52,126 nucleotides of DNA from an uncultured Porphyromonadaceae bacterium (lineage in GTDB: Bacteria; Bacteroidota; Bacteroidia; Bacteroidales; Muribaculaceae): contig CANPMT010000012.1 of assembly GCA_947575235.1 (NCBI GenBank), forward strand, positions 1 to 52,126, written 5' to 3'. This document shows, in pieces, positions 42,613 to 52,078 of the stretch. A program made the translations under genes and the position numbers. How positions within the stretch are numbered: the stretch's first letter is position 1; the number at the start of each line of letters is the position of its first letter. The notes below the pieces were generated by a model. It made no database searches, was not told where the DNA came from, and saw nothing but the letters and a program-made list of their open reading frames with translations.

Positions 42613-44568
42613 ATGAGATTCGATTATGATGTGATAGTGATCGGAGCAGGTCACGCGGGTTGTGAGGCCGCTGTGGCAGCTGCTAAGATAGGGGTGAGGA
42701 CACTCCTTATCACGGCTGACCTGAACAAGGTGGCGCAGATGTCGTGCAATCCGGCTGTCGGAGGTATAGCCAAAGGGCAGATTGTACGCGAGATCGATGC
42801 CTTGGGTGGTGAGATGGGAATTATCGCCGACAAGACAGCCATACAATTCAGAATGCTCAACCGTTCGAAAGGGCCTGCCGTATGGTCGCCGAGAGTGCAG
42901 TCTGACAGGGCGAAATATATAGATGCCTGGCGCGAGGTGCTTGAAAACACCCCCAATCTGGAGCTTTTTCAGGATATGGTGACAGCTTTTGAATTTGAAC
43001 AGACGGATGAAGGACACCGGGTAAGTGCGGTGATAACTGCGCTCGGCTTCAGATTCAATGCAAAAAAAGTGGTGCTCACCGCAGGGACATTCCTAAACGG
43101 ACTTATGCATTTCGGGGCCACCCGTATACCGGGAGGTCGCATCTCAGAGGCCGCTTCCACCGGACTGACAGAGCAGTTGCGCGAAATGGGTTTCACGGTG
43201 CTCCGGATGAAAACCGGCACGCCCGCACGTGTCGATTCACGTTCAATCGACTTCTCACTGGCCGAACGCCAGGATGGTGACGACAAGGTTGCCGTAGCCG
43301 AGAGAAGAGCGGATGGGGAGGAGGATATTGTGGAACTTGTGGAACGCGATTTCCATAAATTTTCCTTCCTTCCGGAGGTGAGCCGAGAGTTGCGTCCGCG
43401 AAGCTGCTATATAGTGCATACCAATCCCGAAGTTCACGCCATACTCAATGACAATCTTGATTCATCACCTCTCTACAACGGACAGATCAAGAGTATCGGT
43501 CCGCGTTACTGTCCGAGCATCGAGACAAAGATTGTAACCTTCGCCGACAAAGAGAGCCATCAGCTTTTCCTTGAACCGGAGGGTGAGAGAACACGCGAAT
43601 TCTATATCAACGGCTTCTCCAGTTCATTGCCCTGGGAGGTGCAGCTGACAGCCCTGCAGAGAGTGCCGGCATTGCGCGACGTTCATTTCTATCGCCCCGG
43701 TTACGCGATTGAATATGACTATTTCGATCCGACGCAGCTCACCCACGACCTGCGCACCAAGCTTGTCGACGGTCTTTATTTCGCCGGACAGGTAAACGGA
43801 ACCACCGGCTACGAGGAGGCAGCCGCCCAGGGATTGATGGCAGGCATCAACGCGGCCCTCAGTGTGAAGGGTAGTGAGCCCTTCGTATTGGGACGCGACG
43901 AGGCATATATCGGAGTGCTGATAGACGACCTTGTGACTAAGGGTGTGGATGAGCCCTACCGCATGTTCACCTCACGGGCAGAATACCGTATACTCCTGCG
44001 TCAGGATGATGCCGATATGCGCCTCACTCCGAAAGGGGCCGCGATCGGTCTGGCGACACCCCGGCGTCTTGCCGTGATGGAGGAGAAGCGTGCGCAGCGC
44101 GATGCTCTCATAGAATGGTGCCGCGGGTTCACAGTCAAGATGGGCGACAAGATCAATGCCCGTCTTCAGGAATTGGGCACGTCACCCCTGAGCGCCTCCA
44201 TACGCCTCTACGAACTTCTGAAGCGACCCGGCTTGGACTTCGCCGTGCTCTCGGAAATCATATCCCGACTGAGGAAGCGGATCGAGGAGATCGATTCACG
44301 GCAGCGCGCCGAGATTGTGGAGGCGGCCGAGATTCTTATAAAGTATGGTGGCTACATACAGCGGGAGAAAGACCTGGCAGAGAAGGCCCGTCGGCTCGAA
44401 TATGTGAAGCTCCCCTCCGACATCGACTATCACTCCCTGACGTCGCTCTCAACAGAGGCCCGGCAGAAGCTCACAGCCATCCGTCCGGCTACGATAGGGC
44501 AGGCCTCACGCATACCCGGCGTCTCTCCGGCCGACATCAACATCCTCCTCATCATGCTTCATCGGTGA
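42613..44568 (+). CDS. mnmG: tRNA uridine-5-carboxymethylaminomethyl synthase MnmG (GidA)
   Basis: FAD-dependent enzyme that, with MnmE, modifies U34 of certain tRNAs. The 651-residue form starts MRFDYDVIVIGAGHAGCEAA, the FAD-binding loop. It has MSCNPAVGGIAKGQIVREID, GTFLNGLMHFG, QVNGTTGYEEAAAQGL and YRMFTSRAEYRILLRQDDAD, all typical of MnmG. I use the ATG at 42613, 10 bases after ybeY, since the longer reading from 42580 overlaps ybeY without homology. mnmE is not in this window. In many bacteria mnmG lies near the replication origin, consistent with the parS-like site just downstream. Confidence 0.96.
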   Translation: MRFDYDVIVIGAGHAGCEAAVAAAKIGVRTLLITADLNKVAQMSCNPAVGGIAKGQIVREIDALGGEMGIIADKTAIQFRMLNRSKGPAVWSPRVQSDRAKYIDAWREVLENTPNLELFQDMVTAFEFEQTDEGHRVSAVITALGFRFNAKKVVLTAGTFLNGLMHFGATRIPGGRISEAASTGLTEQLREMGFTVLRMKTGTPARVDSRSIDFSLAERQDGDDKVAVAERRADGEEDIVELVERDFHKFSFLPEVSRELRPRSCYIVHTNPEVHAILNDNLDSSPLYNGQIKSIGPRYCPSIETKIVTFADKESHQLFLEPEGERTREFYINGFSSSLPWEVQLTALQRVPALRDVHFYRPGYAIEYDYFDPTQLTHDLRTKLVDGLYFAGQVNGTTGYEEAAAQGLMAGINAALSVKGSEPFVLGRDEAYIGVLIDDLVTKGVDEPYRMFTSRAEYRILLRQDDADMRLTPKGAAIGLATPRRLAVMEEKRAQRDALIEWCRGFTVKMGDKINARLQELGTSPLSASIRLYELLKRPGLDFAVLSEIISRLRKRIEEIDSRQRAEIVEAAEILIKYGGYIQREKDLAEKARRLEYVKLPSDIDYHSLTSLSTEARQKLTAIRPATIGQASRIPGVSPADINILLIMLHR

Positions 44569-44578
44569 GACGTGGAAC

Positions 44579-44643
44579 AAACTTGCGCAAGAGAGTGGAA
44601 CAATAATGAAATTTGACAACCCGTAACAATCTTACGCAAGTTT
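44579..44643. repeat. 13-bp inverted repeat between mnmG and apt
   Basis: AAACTTGCGCAAG (44579-44591) pairs with CTTACGCAAGTTT (44631-44643) with one mismatch and 39 bases between. The left arm contains the perfect palindrome CTTGCGCAAG. It lies directly after mnmG, between half-copies of the parS-like motif. It could be a weak terminator or a protein-binding site; nothing decides. Confidence 0.6.
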
Positions 44644-44644
44644 G
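44612..44644 (+). promoter_or_regulatory. Possible promoter of apt
   Basis: TTTG (44612-44615) precedes CAAGTTTG (44637-44644) by 21 bases; the -7 box misses the first consensus T. If real, transcription starts near 44650 and the parS-like palindrome lies in the leader of apt. Confidence 0.3.
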
Positions 44645-44687
44645 ACCGTTTCTTAAATGTGATTAAATAAACAAGATACAACAAAAT

Positions 44688-44703
44688 TGTTCCACGTGGA
44701 ACA
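44688..44703. promoter_or_regulatory. parS-like centromere site TGTTCCACGTGGAACA
   Basis: A perfect 16-bp palindrome, 18 bp when the flanking T and A are counted. It matches the bacterial parS consensus TGTTTCACGTGAAACA except for one symmetric pair of changes. parS sites bind ParB and cluster near the replication origin. Half-copies ACGTGGAACAA (44570-44580) and GTGGAACAA (44595-44603) lie upstream in the same 161-base gap. parA and parB are not in this window. No other match to the full 16-mer was found by eye. Confidence 0.75.
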
Positions 44704-44729
44704 AAATATAAAAACAAACTCTTGACCCT

Positions 44730-45254
44730 ATGGAACTCGAACAACTGAAATCATTGATACGCGATGTGCCCGATTTCCCCTCGAAAGGGATAATCTTCCG
44801 CGACCTCACCACCATGCTCAAGAATGGCGAAGCCCTTCATGTGATGGGCAAGGAGCTGGAGAAAATCTACAAGGATAAGGGCGTGACCAAGGTTGTGGGT
44901 ATAGAATCCCGCGGTTTCATCGGAGGCAGCGTCCTCGCGTATGAACTCGGATGCGGTTTCGTGCCGGCCCGCAAGCCGGGTAAACTCCCCTCCGTGACAA
45001 TCAAGAAAGCTTACGCCAAAGAGTATGGCGTAGACACAATCGAGCTGCATAGCGACGCCATCACCTCAGACGACGTGGTGGTGCTCCATGATGACCTCCT
45101 CGCCACAGGAGGCACAATGGAGGCCTGCTATGAACTGGTGAAAAGTATGAACCCGAAAAAAATCTACATCAATTTCATCGTTGAGCTCACAGCCCTCAAC
45201 GGCCGCGACAACCTGCCGAAGGATTGCGAGATTACAACCCTTCTCAAATATTGA
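44730..45254 (+). CDS. apt: Adenine phosphoribosyltransferase
   Basis: Salvages adenine to AMP using PRPP. The 174-residue protein starts MELEQLKSLIRDVPDFPSKG and has GIESRGFIGGSVLAYELG, FVPARKPGKLP and the PRPP-binding loop VVVLHDDLLATGGTMEA, covering the family from end to end. Length is normal. It stands between the parS-like site and a stem-loop, so it may be its own transcript. Confidence 0.96.
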   Translation: MELEQLKSLIRDVPDFPSKGIIFRDLTTMLKNGEALHVMGKELEKIYKDKGVTKVVGIESRGFIGGSVLAYELGCGFVPARKPGKLPSVTIKKAYAKEYGVDTIELHSDAITSDDVVVLHDDLLATGGTMEACYELVKSMNPKKIYINFIVELTALNGRDNLPKDCEITTLLKY

Positions 45255-45284
45255 TGCCCGATTTCATCGGAGAATTTTTCAACA

Positions 45285-45311
45285 GGAGGCACCCTCGCTC
45301 AGGGTGCCTCC
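45285..45311. terminator. Stem-loop between apt and uvrC
   Basis: GGAGGCACCCT/AGGGTGCCTCC is a perfect 11-bp GC-rich stem with loop CGCTC, 30 bases after the apt stop. There is no T run on either side, so it is more likely a pausing, mRNA-stabilising or partial-termination structure than a standard intrinsic terminator. Confidence 0.55.
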
Positions 45312-45339
45312 GTCATAACCAAAGGTAGGAGATAGTAAA

Positions 45340-47259
45340 ATGGAAGAATTGGAAGAAACTAAGATAAACCACCTCTTGGCCGGCACAGGGAGAGATATCG
45401 ATGAAACCGGAAAGTTCGAAATAGAAATCGTGCCCGACCGTACACGCGAAGACCTCCTTTACAACCGTCCCGGAGAACATCTGCGCGAGAAGATATTAAA
45501 CCTTCCGGATTCACCCGGTGTCTATATGTATATCGACAAGAGAGGGAAGGTAATCTATGTCGGGAAGGCGAAACGCCTCAAAAGGAGAGTCTCATCCTAC
45601 TTCAACCGCCGACACGATTCAACCCGCACAAACCTCCTTGTGCGCAATATCGTGGATATGCGCTTTATCGTAGTGGCCACTGAAGAGGATGCCCTGCATC
45701 TTGAGAACGCCATGATAAAGGCATACCAGCCCCACTACAATGTCTTGCTCAAAGATGATAAATCTTACCCCTGGATCGTGGTCACCAAAGAACTTTACCC
45801 CCGCGTATTCATGACCCGCGAGAAGGGGCTTGACGCCCGCTACTACGGCCCATACAGCAACGCCCAGGCCGCAAAGGTGGTGCTCCAGCTTATCCGCGAC
45901 GTATATCCGCTCAGAAGCTGCCGCCATCAGTTGGAGGAGAAAAATATAGCCCGAAACAAATATTCACTCTGCCTCGACTACCATATCAAGAAATGCGCCG
46001 GGCCATGCCGCGGACTCGTCTCGCCCGATGAATACGGCAAATATGTGGCGCAGGTGCGCCAGATTCTGAACGGCGAGACAGTCGTGCTCGAGAACTATCT
46101 CAAGGAGGAGATGGCACGCCTCAGCGAACAATGGAAATTCGAGGAGGCCCAGGTGGTGAAAGAGAAATATGAGGCTGTGAAGAGCTACAACGCAAAGTCG
46201 GTCATCGGCCTGTCGCAGGAGGCCGACACCGATATGTTCGCCTACGACGAGAACGGAGATTCAGCCTACGTCAACTTCATGCACCTTCATCACGGCGCGG
46301 TGGTGCAGAGCCTCAATCTGGAGTTCCGCCGCAAACTCGCCGAGACCCCCGCCGAAATCCTCTCTATGGCCATAGCGGAGGTAGGGCGCAGGTTCAACCG
46401 CACCTTCGGCGAGATAATACTTCCGTTCGAACCAGACGTGGAATTCGAGGGTGTGCGCTTCATCATACCGAAGCGGGGCGACAAGAAGAAGATACTCGAC
46501 GTGGGTATGAAGAACGTGCGCCAATACATGGCCGACAAAGAGAAGATGGCCGAGAAACTGAATCCCGAGAGGAGCGTGGAGCAACTCATGGAGCAGATGA
46601 AAAGCGACTTCCGTCTTAACGTCCTGCCACGTCATATAGAGTGCTTCGACAACTCGAACATACAGGGCACGAACCCTGTGGCCAGCTGCGTGGTGTTCCG
46701 CAACGGGAAGCCCTCGAAAAAAGACTACCGCCATTTCTGCATCAAGACCGTGGTAGGAGCCGACGACTTCGCCTCGATGAAAGAGGTGCTCCACCGCCGT
46801 TACTCACGCATGATTGCCGAGGGGGAGGAACTGCCCCAGCTTGTGGTGGTGGATGGCGGCAAAGGGCAGCTCAGCGCAGCTGTCGAGGCCTTCGATGAAA
46901 TGGGGATAAGGGGAGAGGTGGCCCTCGTAGGCATAGCGAAGAGGCTCGAGGAGATCTACTTCCCCGGCGACACCCTCCCGCTCTATATCGACAAGAAGAG
47001 CCGCAGCCTCCAGGTGGTGCAGCATCTCCGCGACGAGGCCCACCGCTTCGGTATCACCCACCACCGGCTGCGCCGGTCGAAGGGGCAGGTGAAGAGTGAG
47101 CTCGACAACATCAAGGGTATCGGTGAAGTGACAGCCCGTACCCTCATGAAAGAGTTCAAGAGTGTGAAACGCATCAGCGAGGCGTCGCTCGACGACCTTG
47201 CCGCAGCCGTAGGGGAGGCCAAGGCCAGAATCATTTCCGAATATTTCCATGCGAAGTGA
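45340..47259 (+). CDS. uvrC: UvrABC excinuclease subunit C
   Basis: Makes both incisions in nucleotide-excision repair. The 639-residue protein has a GIY-YIG domain (about 55-135: GVYMYIDKRGKVIYVGKAKRL), a cysteine-containing linker, a UVR motif (YLKEEMARLSEQWKFEEAQVV), an RNase H-like nuclease region (IECFDNSNIQGTNPVASCVV and VVVDGGKGQLSAA) and a C-terminal helix-hairpin-helix (GIGEVTARTLM). An extra 45 or so residues precede the GIY-YIG domain. The start at 45340 is supported by AGGAG (45327-45331), unusual because Shine-Dalgarno sites are rare here. Confidence 0.96.
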   Translation: MEELEETKINHLLAGTGRDIDETGKFEIEIVPDRTREDLLYNRPGEHLREKILNLPDSPGVYMYIDKRGKVIYVGKAKRLKRRVSSYFNRRHDSTRTNLLVRNIVDMRFIVVATEEDALHLENAMIKAYQPHYNVLLKDDKSYPWIVVTKELYPRVFMTREKGLDARYYGPYSNAQAAKVVLQLIRDVYPLRSCRHQLEEKNIARNKYSLCLDYHIKKCAGPCRGLVSPDEYGKYVAQVRQILNGETVVLENYLKEEMARLSEQWKFEEAQVVKEKYEAVKSYNAKSVIGLSQEADTDMFAYDENGDSAYVNFMHLHHGAVVQSLNLEFRRKLAETPAEILSMAIAEVGRRFNRTFGEIILPFEPDVEFEGVRFIIPKRGDKKKILDVGMKNVRQYMADKEKMAEKLNPERSVEQLMEQMKSDFRLNVLPRHIECFDNSNIQGTNPVASCVVFRNGKPSKKDYRHFCIKTVVGADDFASMKEVLHRRYSRMIAEGEELPQLVVVDGGKGQLSAAVEAFDEMGIRGEVALVGIAKRLEEIYFPGDTLPLYIDKKSRSLQVVQHLRDEAHRFGITHHRLRRSKGQVKSELDNIKGIGEVTARTLMKEFKSVKRISEASLDDLAAAVGEAKARIISEYFHAK

Positions 47260-47381
47260 CGCGCGCCCGGAAATATCCGATTCTCGCGCGATATGATTTT
47301 TTCAGCATGAAATAAAGAATATTCATATCAACGCGCGTTATGTTAATAACAACAAGTGTCACGAAAAGAAAATATATACAT

Positions 47382-49664
47382 ATGAAGAGCAACGATACCC
47401 AGGGAGCCACGGCTCCAAGAATGAAAAAGAAGGCCCTTCTGGAGAAGGTTACTAAATTTCTCGAGAAGGAGAGCCGGCAGTCATTCAACTATAAACAGAT
47501 TGCCTTTGCGGTGGGAGCCACCCATCCCTCCAACCGCATGGATGTGATAAACCTGCTCGATGAACTCGCCGCCGCCGACATAATCCAGGAGGTGAGCCTC
47601 GGAAAATATAAAGCCAATACAAACCGTGGCACGGAGAACGTAGGTCTCTTCGTGCGCCGCAGCAATGGCCGCAACGGAGTCATGATCGACGACGAGATGA
47701 TTCTCGTGGCCGAGCGCAACTCAATGCACGCCCTCAACGGCGACAAGGTGAAAGTGGAGATTTCGGCACGCCGCAAGGGTCAGGAGCCCGAGGCTAAGGT
47801 AATCGAGATTATCGAGCCGAAGGAACAGGTATTCATCGGCACACTCCAGGTGGAGAAAGACTACGCCGCCCTCGTCACCGATTCCAAATTCCTCGCCGCC
47901 GACATCATCATACCCCGTTCGAAACTCAAAGGTGGAAAGACCGGCGACAAGGCCATAGCACGCATCGTGCAATGGCGCGACGAGGAGATGAATCCGCGTG
48001 GAGAGGTGGTAGACATCTTAGGTAAGAAAGGGGAGAACACCGCCGAGATGCACGCCATACTCGCCGAGTTCGGACTCCCTTACAAATATCCCGAGAATGT
48101 CGAGAAAGCAGCCAACAGAATCGACGCCGGAATCACCCCCGAGGAGGTGGCCAAGCGCGAGGACTTCCGTGGTGTGACAACATTCACCATCGACCCCCGC
48201 GACGCAAAAGACTTCGACGACGCACTCTCGATACGCCAGCTTGCCAACGGCAACTGGGAGGTGGGCGTGCATATCGCCGACGTAACCCATTACGTCACCC
48301 CCAACTCAGTAATCGACCGCGAGGCGCAGCAGCGCGCCACCAGCGTATATCTCGTTGACCGAACCATCCCGATGCTCCCCGAGCGTCTCTCAAACGGGAT
48401 ATGCTCACTGCGTCCCGATGAGGAGAAGCTTACCTTCTCAGCCATATTCGAGCTTGACGCGAAGGCCAACGTGATCAACTACCGCATAGGGCGCACGGTC
48501 ATAAAATCCGACCGCCGCTTCACCTACGAGGAGGCCCAGAAGATTATCGAGACAGGGGAGGGTGACTTCTGCAAGGAGGTGCTCACGCTCGACAAACTGG
48601 CCAAGGAACTTCGCCGCCGCCGCTACGACAACGGCGCCCTGGAGTTCGACCGCGCCGAGGTGCGTTTCGAGATTGACAAGGATGGACACCCCATCGACGT
48701 CTATTTCAAAGAGTCGAAAGATGCCAACAAACTCATCGAGGAGTTCATGCTCCTCGCCAACCTCACAGTGGCCGAGAGCATCGGCAAGGTGCCCAAGGGT
48801 AAGAAGGCGAAATCATTCGTCTACCGTGTGCACGACAATCCCGATCCCGAGAAGATAACCAACTTCAGCCAGATCGCCCTCCGCTTCGGCCACAGGGTCA
48901 AGACCGAGGGCTCGGCCAAAGAGGTCAACAAGAGCCTCAACCGTCTTCTCAAGGATGTGAAGGGTAGAGGCGAGGAGAATATGCTCGCGATGCTCGCCAT
49001 CCGCAGTATGGCGAAGGCCGTCTACACCACCGACAACGTCGGCCACTACGGACTCGCCCTCGACTACTACACCCACTTCACATCCCCCATCCGGCGCTAC
49101 CCCGACATGATGGTGCACCGTCTCCTCGCCAAATATGCCGACGGAGCCCGCAGCACCGACAAGCTCAAGCTCGAGGACCAGTGCAAGCACTCCTCAGATA
49201 TGGAGCAGCTGGCCGCCAACGCCGAGCGCGCCTCCATACGCTACAAGCAGGTGGAGTATATGAAAGACCGTCTCGGCGAGATATACACCGGCGTGATCTC
49301 CGGCGTGACAGAATGGGGCTTCTATGTGGAGCTTGACGAGAGCAAGTGCGAGGGACTCGTGCCCGTGCGCGACCTGGCCGACGACTATTACGACTACGAC
49401 GAGAAGAACTACTGCCTCATAGGTCGCAAGTATCACAACAAATACACCCTCGGCGATATCGTGAGGGTGCAGGTGGCACGCGCCGACCTCGACCGCAAGC
49501 AGCTCGATTTCGCCCTGATCACCGATGAGGGTAATCCCAACAAACCCCTCCCCGATAACAAAGGGAGCAAGAACCCCCGTCATAATCCCAAGGATAAATC
49601 CAAGAACAAGACCCGCTCCCGCCGTCGTCAGGGGAAGGGTAAGAAGCAATCAAGTTCAAACTGA
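47382..49664 (+). CDS. rnr: Ribonuclease R
   Basis: Processive 3'-5' exoribonuclease that degrades structured RNA. The protein (about 760 residues from the ATG at 47382) has an N-terminal winged-helix region, cold-shock-like domains, an RNB catalytic domain with IDPRDAKDFDDALS carrying the metal-binding aspartates, an S1 domain (GVISGVTEWGFYVELDESK), and a Lys/Arg-rich tail. An in-frame ATG at 47340 would add 14 residues without homology; the A-rich region before 47382 looks like a Bacteroidetes initiation site. It lies 122 bases after uvrC. Confidence 0.94.
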   Translation: MKSNDTQGATAPRMKKKALLEKVTKFLEKESRQSFNYKQIAFAVGATHPSNRMDVINLLDELAAADIIQEVSLGKYKANTNRGTENVGLFVRRSNGRNGVMIDDEMILVAERNSMHALNGDKVKVEISARRKGQEPEAKVIEIIEPKEQVFIGTLQVEKDYAALVTDSKFLAADIIIPRSKLKGGKTGDKAIARIVQWRDEEMNPRGEVVDILGKKGENTAEMHAILAEFGLPYKYPENVEKAANRIDAGITPEEVAKREDFRGVTTFTIDPRDAKDFDDALSIRQLANGNWEVGVHIADVTHYVTPNSVIDREAQQRATSVYLVDRTIPMLPERLSNGICSLRPDEEKLTFSAIFELDAKANVINYRIGRTVIKSDRRFTYEEAQKIIETGEGDFCKEVLTLDKLAKELRRRRYDNGALEFDRAEVRFEIDKDGHPIDVYFKESKDANKLIEEFMLLANLTVAESIGKVPKGKKAKSFVYRVHDNPDPEKITNFSQIALRFGHRVKTEGSAKEVNKSLNRLLKDVKGRGEENMLAMLAIRSMAKAVYTTDNVGHYGLALDYYTHFTSPIRRYPDMMVHRLLAKYADGARSTDKLKLEDQCKHSSDMEQLAANAERASIRYKQVEYMKDRLGEIYTGVISGVTEWGFYVELDESKCEGLVPVRDLADDYYDYDEKNYCLIGRKYHNKYTLGDIVRVQVARADLDRKQLDFALITDEGNPNKPLPDNKGSKNPRHNPKDKSKNKTRSRRRQGKGKKQSSSN

Positions 49665-49673
49665 CAACCATAG

Positions 49674-52007
49674 ATGAAACCGAAAAGATTCGCAACTTTA
49701 TTAGGTGGCGTCGCCCTCTTCTCAGGGGCGGCCGCCACCTTTGCCGCTACCGGCGACCTGGTGGTGGCGACAGATGCCTACTCCTGGAGAGGCGACACCC
49801 TCTATCAGGATGAGTTCAAGGCATGGGCCGTATCGCCCGAAGAGATCCATTCAACCTACAAGGGTCGCCCCGGCTACTTCATGCCCATAGAGCAGACCTG
49901 GAAGCGTAAGAACGACCTCTCGGCCTATCCCGTGCTGACAGGGGGGAACCCCCTGATGCAGGCCGTCTACAACATGGGCCTCGACGAGATGGTAAATGCC
50001 GTGGAACCCGACACCACACTCCGCACAGGCAAGGAGTGGGCCGGCGTGTGGACCCGCGACGTGAGCTACTCCATCATCCTCTCCATGGCCGCCCTGCAGC
50101 CCGAGGCGTCGATGATATCACTCCTCAAGAAGGTCAATCCCGAGGGACAGATTATCCAGGACACAGGCTCAGGCGGTGCATGGCCAATCTCGACCGACCG
50201 CATGATCTGGACACTCGCCGCCTGGGAGATCTACAAAGTCACCGGCGACAAGAAATGGCTTGAGAAGGTATACCCCGTTGTGGTGAACTCCCTGGCCAAG
50301 GATAAGGCCACGGTGATGAGCGCGAACGGTCTGGTGAAGGGTGAGACCTCCTTCATAGACTGGCGCGAGCAGAGCTATCCCAAATGGATGCAGACCGTCG
50401 ATATCTCGCAGAGTGAGGCCATGGGCACCAACGTGCTCTATGCGGCAGCCCTCGGGGCAGCCTCAGAGATGGCCTCAGTGCTCGGCAAAAAGAAGGAGGC
50501 GGCCCAATACAAGGTGGAGGCCTCCGCGCTCTCACAGGCCATCGACAAGACCTTCTGGATGCCCGACAAGGGGTACTACGGAATGTACACCTATGGGCGC
50601 GACAACAAGATTCTGAACCCGCGCGCCGAGACCCTCGGCGAGGCGCTCGCCATACTCTACGATGTGGCTCCCGCCGAGCGTCAGAAATCAATCTCGCAGA
50701 ACAACCCCACCACCAAGTTCGGTCCGGCCATATTCTATCCCCAGATAGCCGACATGCCAAACTATCACAACAACGCCCTCTGGCCTTTCGTGGCCTCCTA
50801 CTGGGCGCTGGCACAGGCCAAGGCCGGCAATGAGCAGGGTGCCCTCGAAGGGATCGGAAGTGTGATACGCCCGGCAGCTCTCTTCGCCACCAACAAGGAG
50901 AATTTCAACCTTGACAACGGCGATATCTTCACCGAACTCAACTCCTCGAACATGCTCTGGAGTCTGGCCGGAAACCTCGCGCTGACCAACCGTATGCTCT
51001 TCGGAATAAACTTCGAGAAGAACGGCATACGCTTCGCCCCCTTCATCCCCGAGGCATTGGCAGGTGAGCGCACACTCTCCAACTTCCCCTACAGAGGGGC
51101 GCGCCTCAACATCACCGTCAACGGTTTCGGCAACCGTATGAAGTCGATCACCATCAACGGCAAGTCATATTATCCCGAGACAGGGAAGGGGTATCCCGCC
51201 AAACTATTCAAGGGTGACGTTGACATACGCATAGAGATGGACAACGAACCGATCCCCCCGATGCAGGTGAACCATGTGGCCAACTCCAAGGCACCCCTCA
51301 CCCCAATTGCATGGATTGCTGCAGTGGATGCCCCCGGCGCACTCGTGTCCTCACCCAAGAATATTCTGGAATGGAACCCCATCGAATATATAGCTGAATA
51401 CATCGTGCTCCGTGATGGCAAAGAGGTGGCCCGTACAAGAGAGACCTCCTATCTCTTGGATGCCGAGGGTGAGTGGCAGGTGATAGGTGTGGCCGGCGAC
51501 GGCACCCTGAGCTTCGCGTCAGAACCCCGCAGCAACCGCACACGCCGCGTATGGGAGATGAACGGTGAGAAGAAAGCCATGACCTCGTCAGAGGTAAGCT
51601 ACCAGCCCAAGGGAGCTGTCGAGGGATGGCACGGCGGCGGCTTCGCCGAGGCCGACCAGACAGCCGGGGCTGTGACAGCAACGATCGACACACCGGCTGA
51701 TGCGATGCCGGAAGGTGAATACACCATCTCATTCCGTTATGCCAATGGCAACGGTCCCGTCAACACCGAGAACAAGGCGGCCATACGCAGTCTCTACGTC
51801 GACGGTGAGGATGTTGGCACAATCGTAATGCCACAGCGTGGCGTTGCTAACTGGAACGACTGGGGCACCACCAACACGGTCCGTGTCAATCTCGCCCCCG
51901 GCCGTCATGAGGTGCGCCTTGTGATGAATCCGGAAGACAAGAACATGAATCTTAAGACCAATCACGCCATAATCGACCGCATCATCGTAGAGAAAGTGAG
52001 TGATTGA
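49674..52007 (+). CDS. Exported six-hairpin glycosidase with C-terminal CBM-like domain
   Basis: The 777-residue protein has a signal peptide (MKPKRFATLLGGVALFSGAAATFA) and an (alpha/alpha)6-barrel domain (about 100-480) with motifs GVWTRDVSYSIILSMAAL, GGAWPISTDRMIWTLAAW, FIDWREQSYP and LNSSNMLWSLAGN. These fit the six-hairpin glycosidase superfamily (alpha-L-rhamnosidase and related families); I cannot assign the CAZy family. An Ig-like part follows (about 545-625), then a C-terminal beta-sandwich (about 660-775: YTISFRYANGNGP, RHEVRLVMNP, IIDRIIVEK) resembling carbohydrate-binding modules 6/35. Asp in WTRDVS and Glu in DWREQ are candidate acids. It starts 9 bases after rnr and lacks a type IX sorting domain, so it is probably periplasmic. 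Confidence 0.78.
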   Translation: MKPKRFATLLGGVALFSGAAATFAATGDLVVATDAYSWRGDTLYQDEFKAWAVSPEEIHSTYKGRPGYFMPIEQTWKRKNDLSAYPVLTGGNPLMQAVYNMGLDEMVNAVEPDTTLRTGKEWAGVWTRDVSYSIILSMAALQPEASMISLLKKVNPEGQIIQDTGSGGAWPISTDRMIWTLAAWEIYKVTGDKKWLEKVYPVVVNSLAKDKATVMSANGLVKGETSFIDWREQSYPKWMQTVDISQSEAMGTNVLYAAALGAASEMASVLGKKKEAAQYKVEASALSQAIDKTFWMPDKGYYGMYTYGRDNKILNPRAETLGEALAILYDVAPAERQKSISQNNPTTKFGPAIFYPQIADMPNYHNNALWPFVASYWALAQAKAGNEQGALEGIGSVIRPAALFATNKENFNLDNGDIFTELNSSNMLWSLAGNLALTNRMLFGINFEKNGIRFAPFIPEALAGERTLSNFPYRGARLNITVNGFGNRMKSITINGKSYYPETGKGYPAKLFKGDVDIRIEMDNEPIPPMQVNHVANSKAPLTPIAWIAAVDAPGALVSSPKNILEWNPIEYIAEYIVLRDGKEVARTRETSYLLDAEGEWQVIGVAGDGTLSFASEPRSNRTRRVWEMNGEKKAMTSSEVSYQPKGAVEGWHGGGFAEADQTAGAVTATIDTPADAMPEGEYTISFRYANGNGPVNTENKAAIRSLYVDGEDVGTIVMPQRGVANWNDWGTTNTVRVNLAPGRHEVRLVMNPEDKNMNLKTNHAIIDRIIVEKVSD

Positions 52008-52012
52008 ATGCT

Positions 52013-52078
52013 CCCGCCAAGCGGGTGACCCTGAAACAGCCCTCGAAATTTGGGAAAATGGCCCCGGATTTCGAGGGC
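52013..52078 (+). terminator. Two stem-loops after the glycosidase gene
   Basis: CCCGC/GCGGG with loop CAA (52013-52025) comes 5 bases after the stop codon. It is followed by a perfect 11-bp stem GCCCTCGAAAT/ATTTCGAGGGC (52039-52049 and 52068-52078). Neither is followed by a clear T run; a smaller GATGC/GCATC hairpin follows near 52090. Together they probably end or stabilise the transcript. The rest of the window to 52126 shows no gene. Confidence 0.5.

Noticed and set aside
47239..47279. Inverted repeat CGAATATTTCC/GGAAATATCCG across the uvrC stop codon as a terminator
   Set aside because: It has a mismatch, a 19-base loop and only a distant T run (47287 onward), so it is too weak to call.
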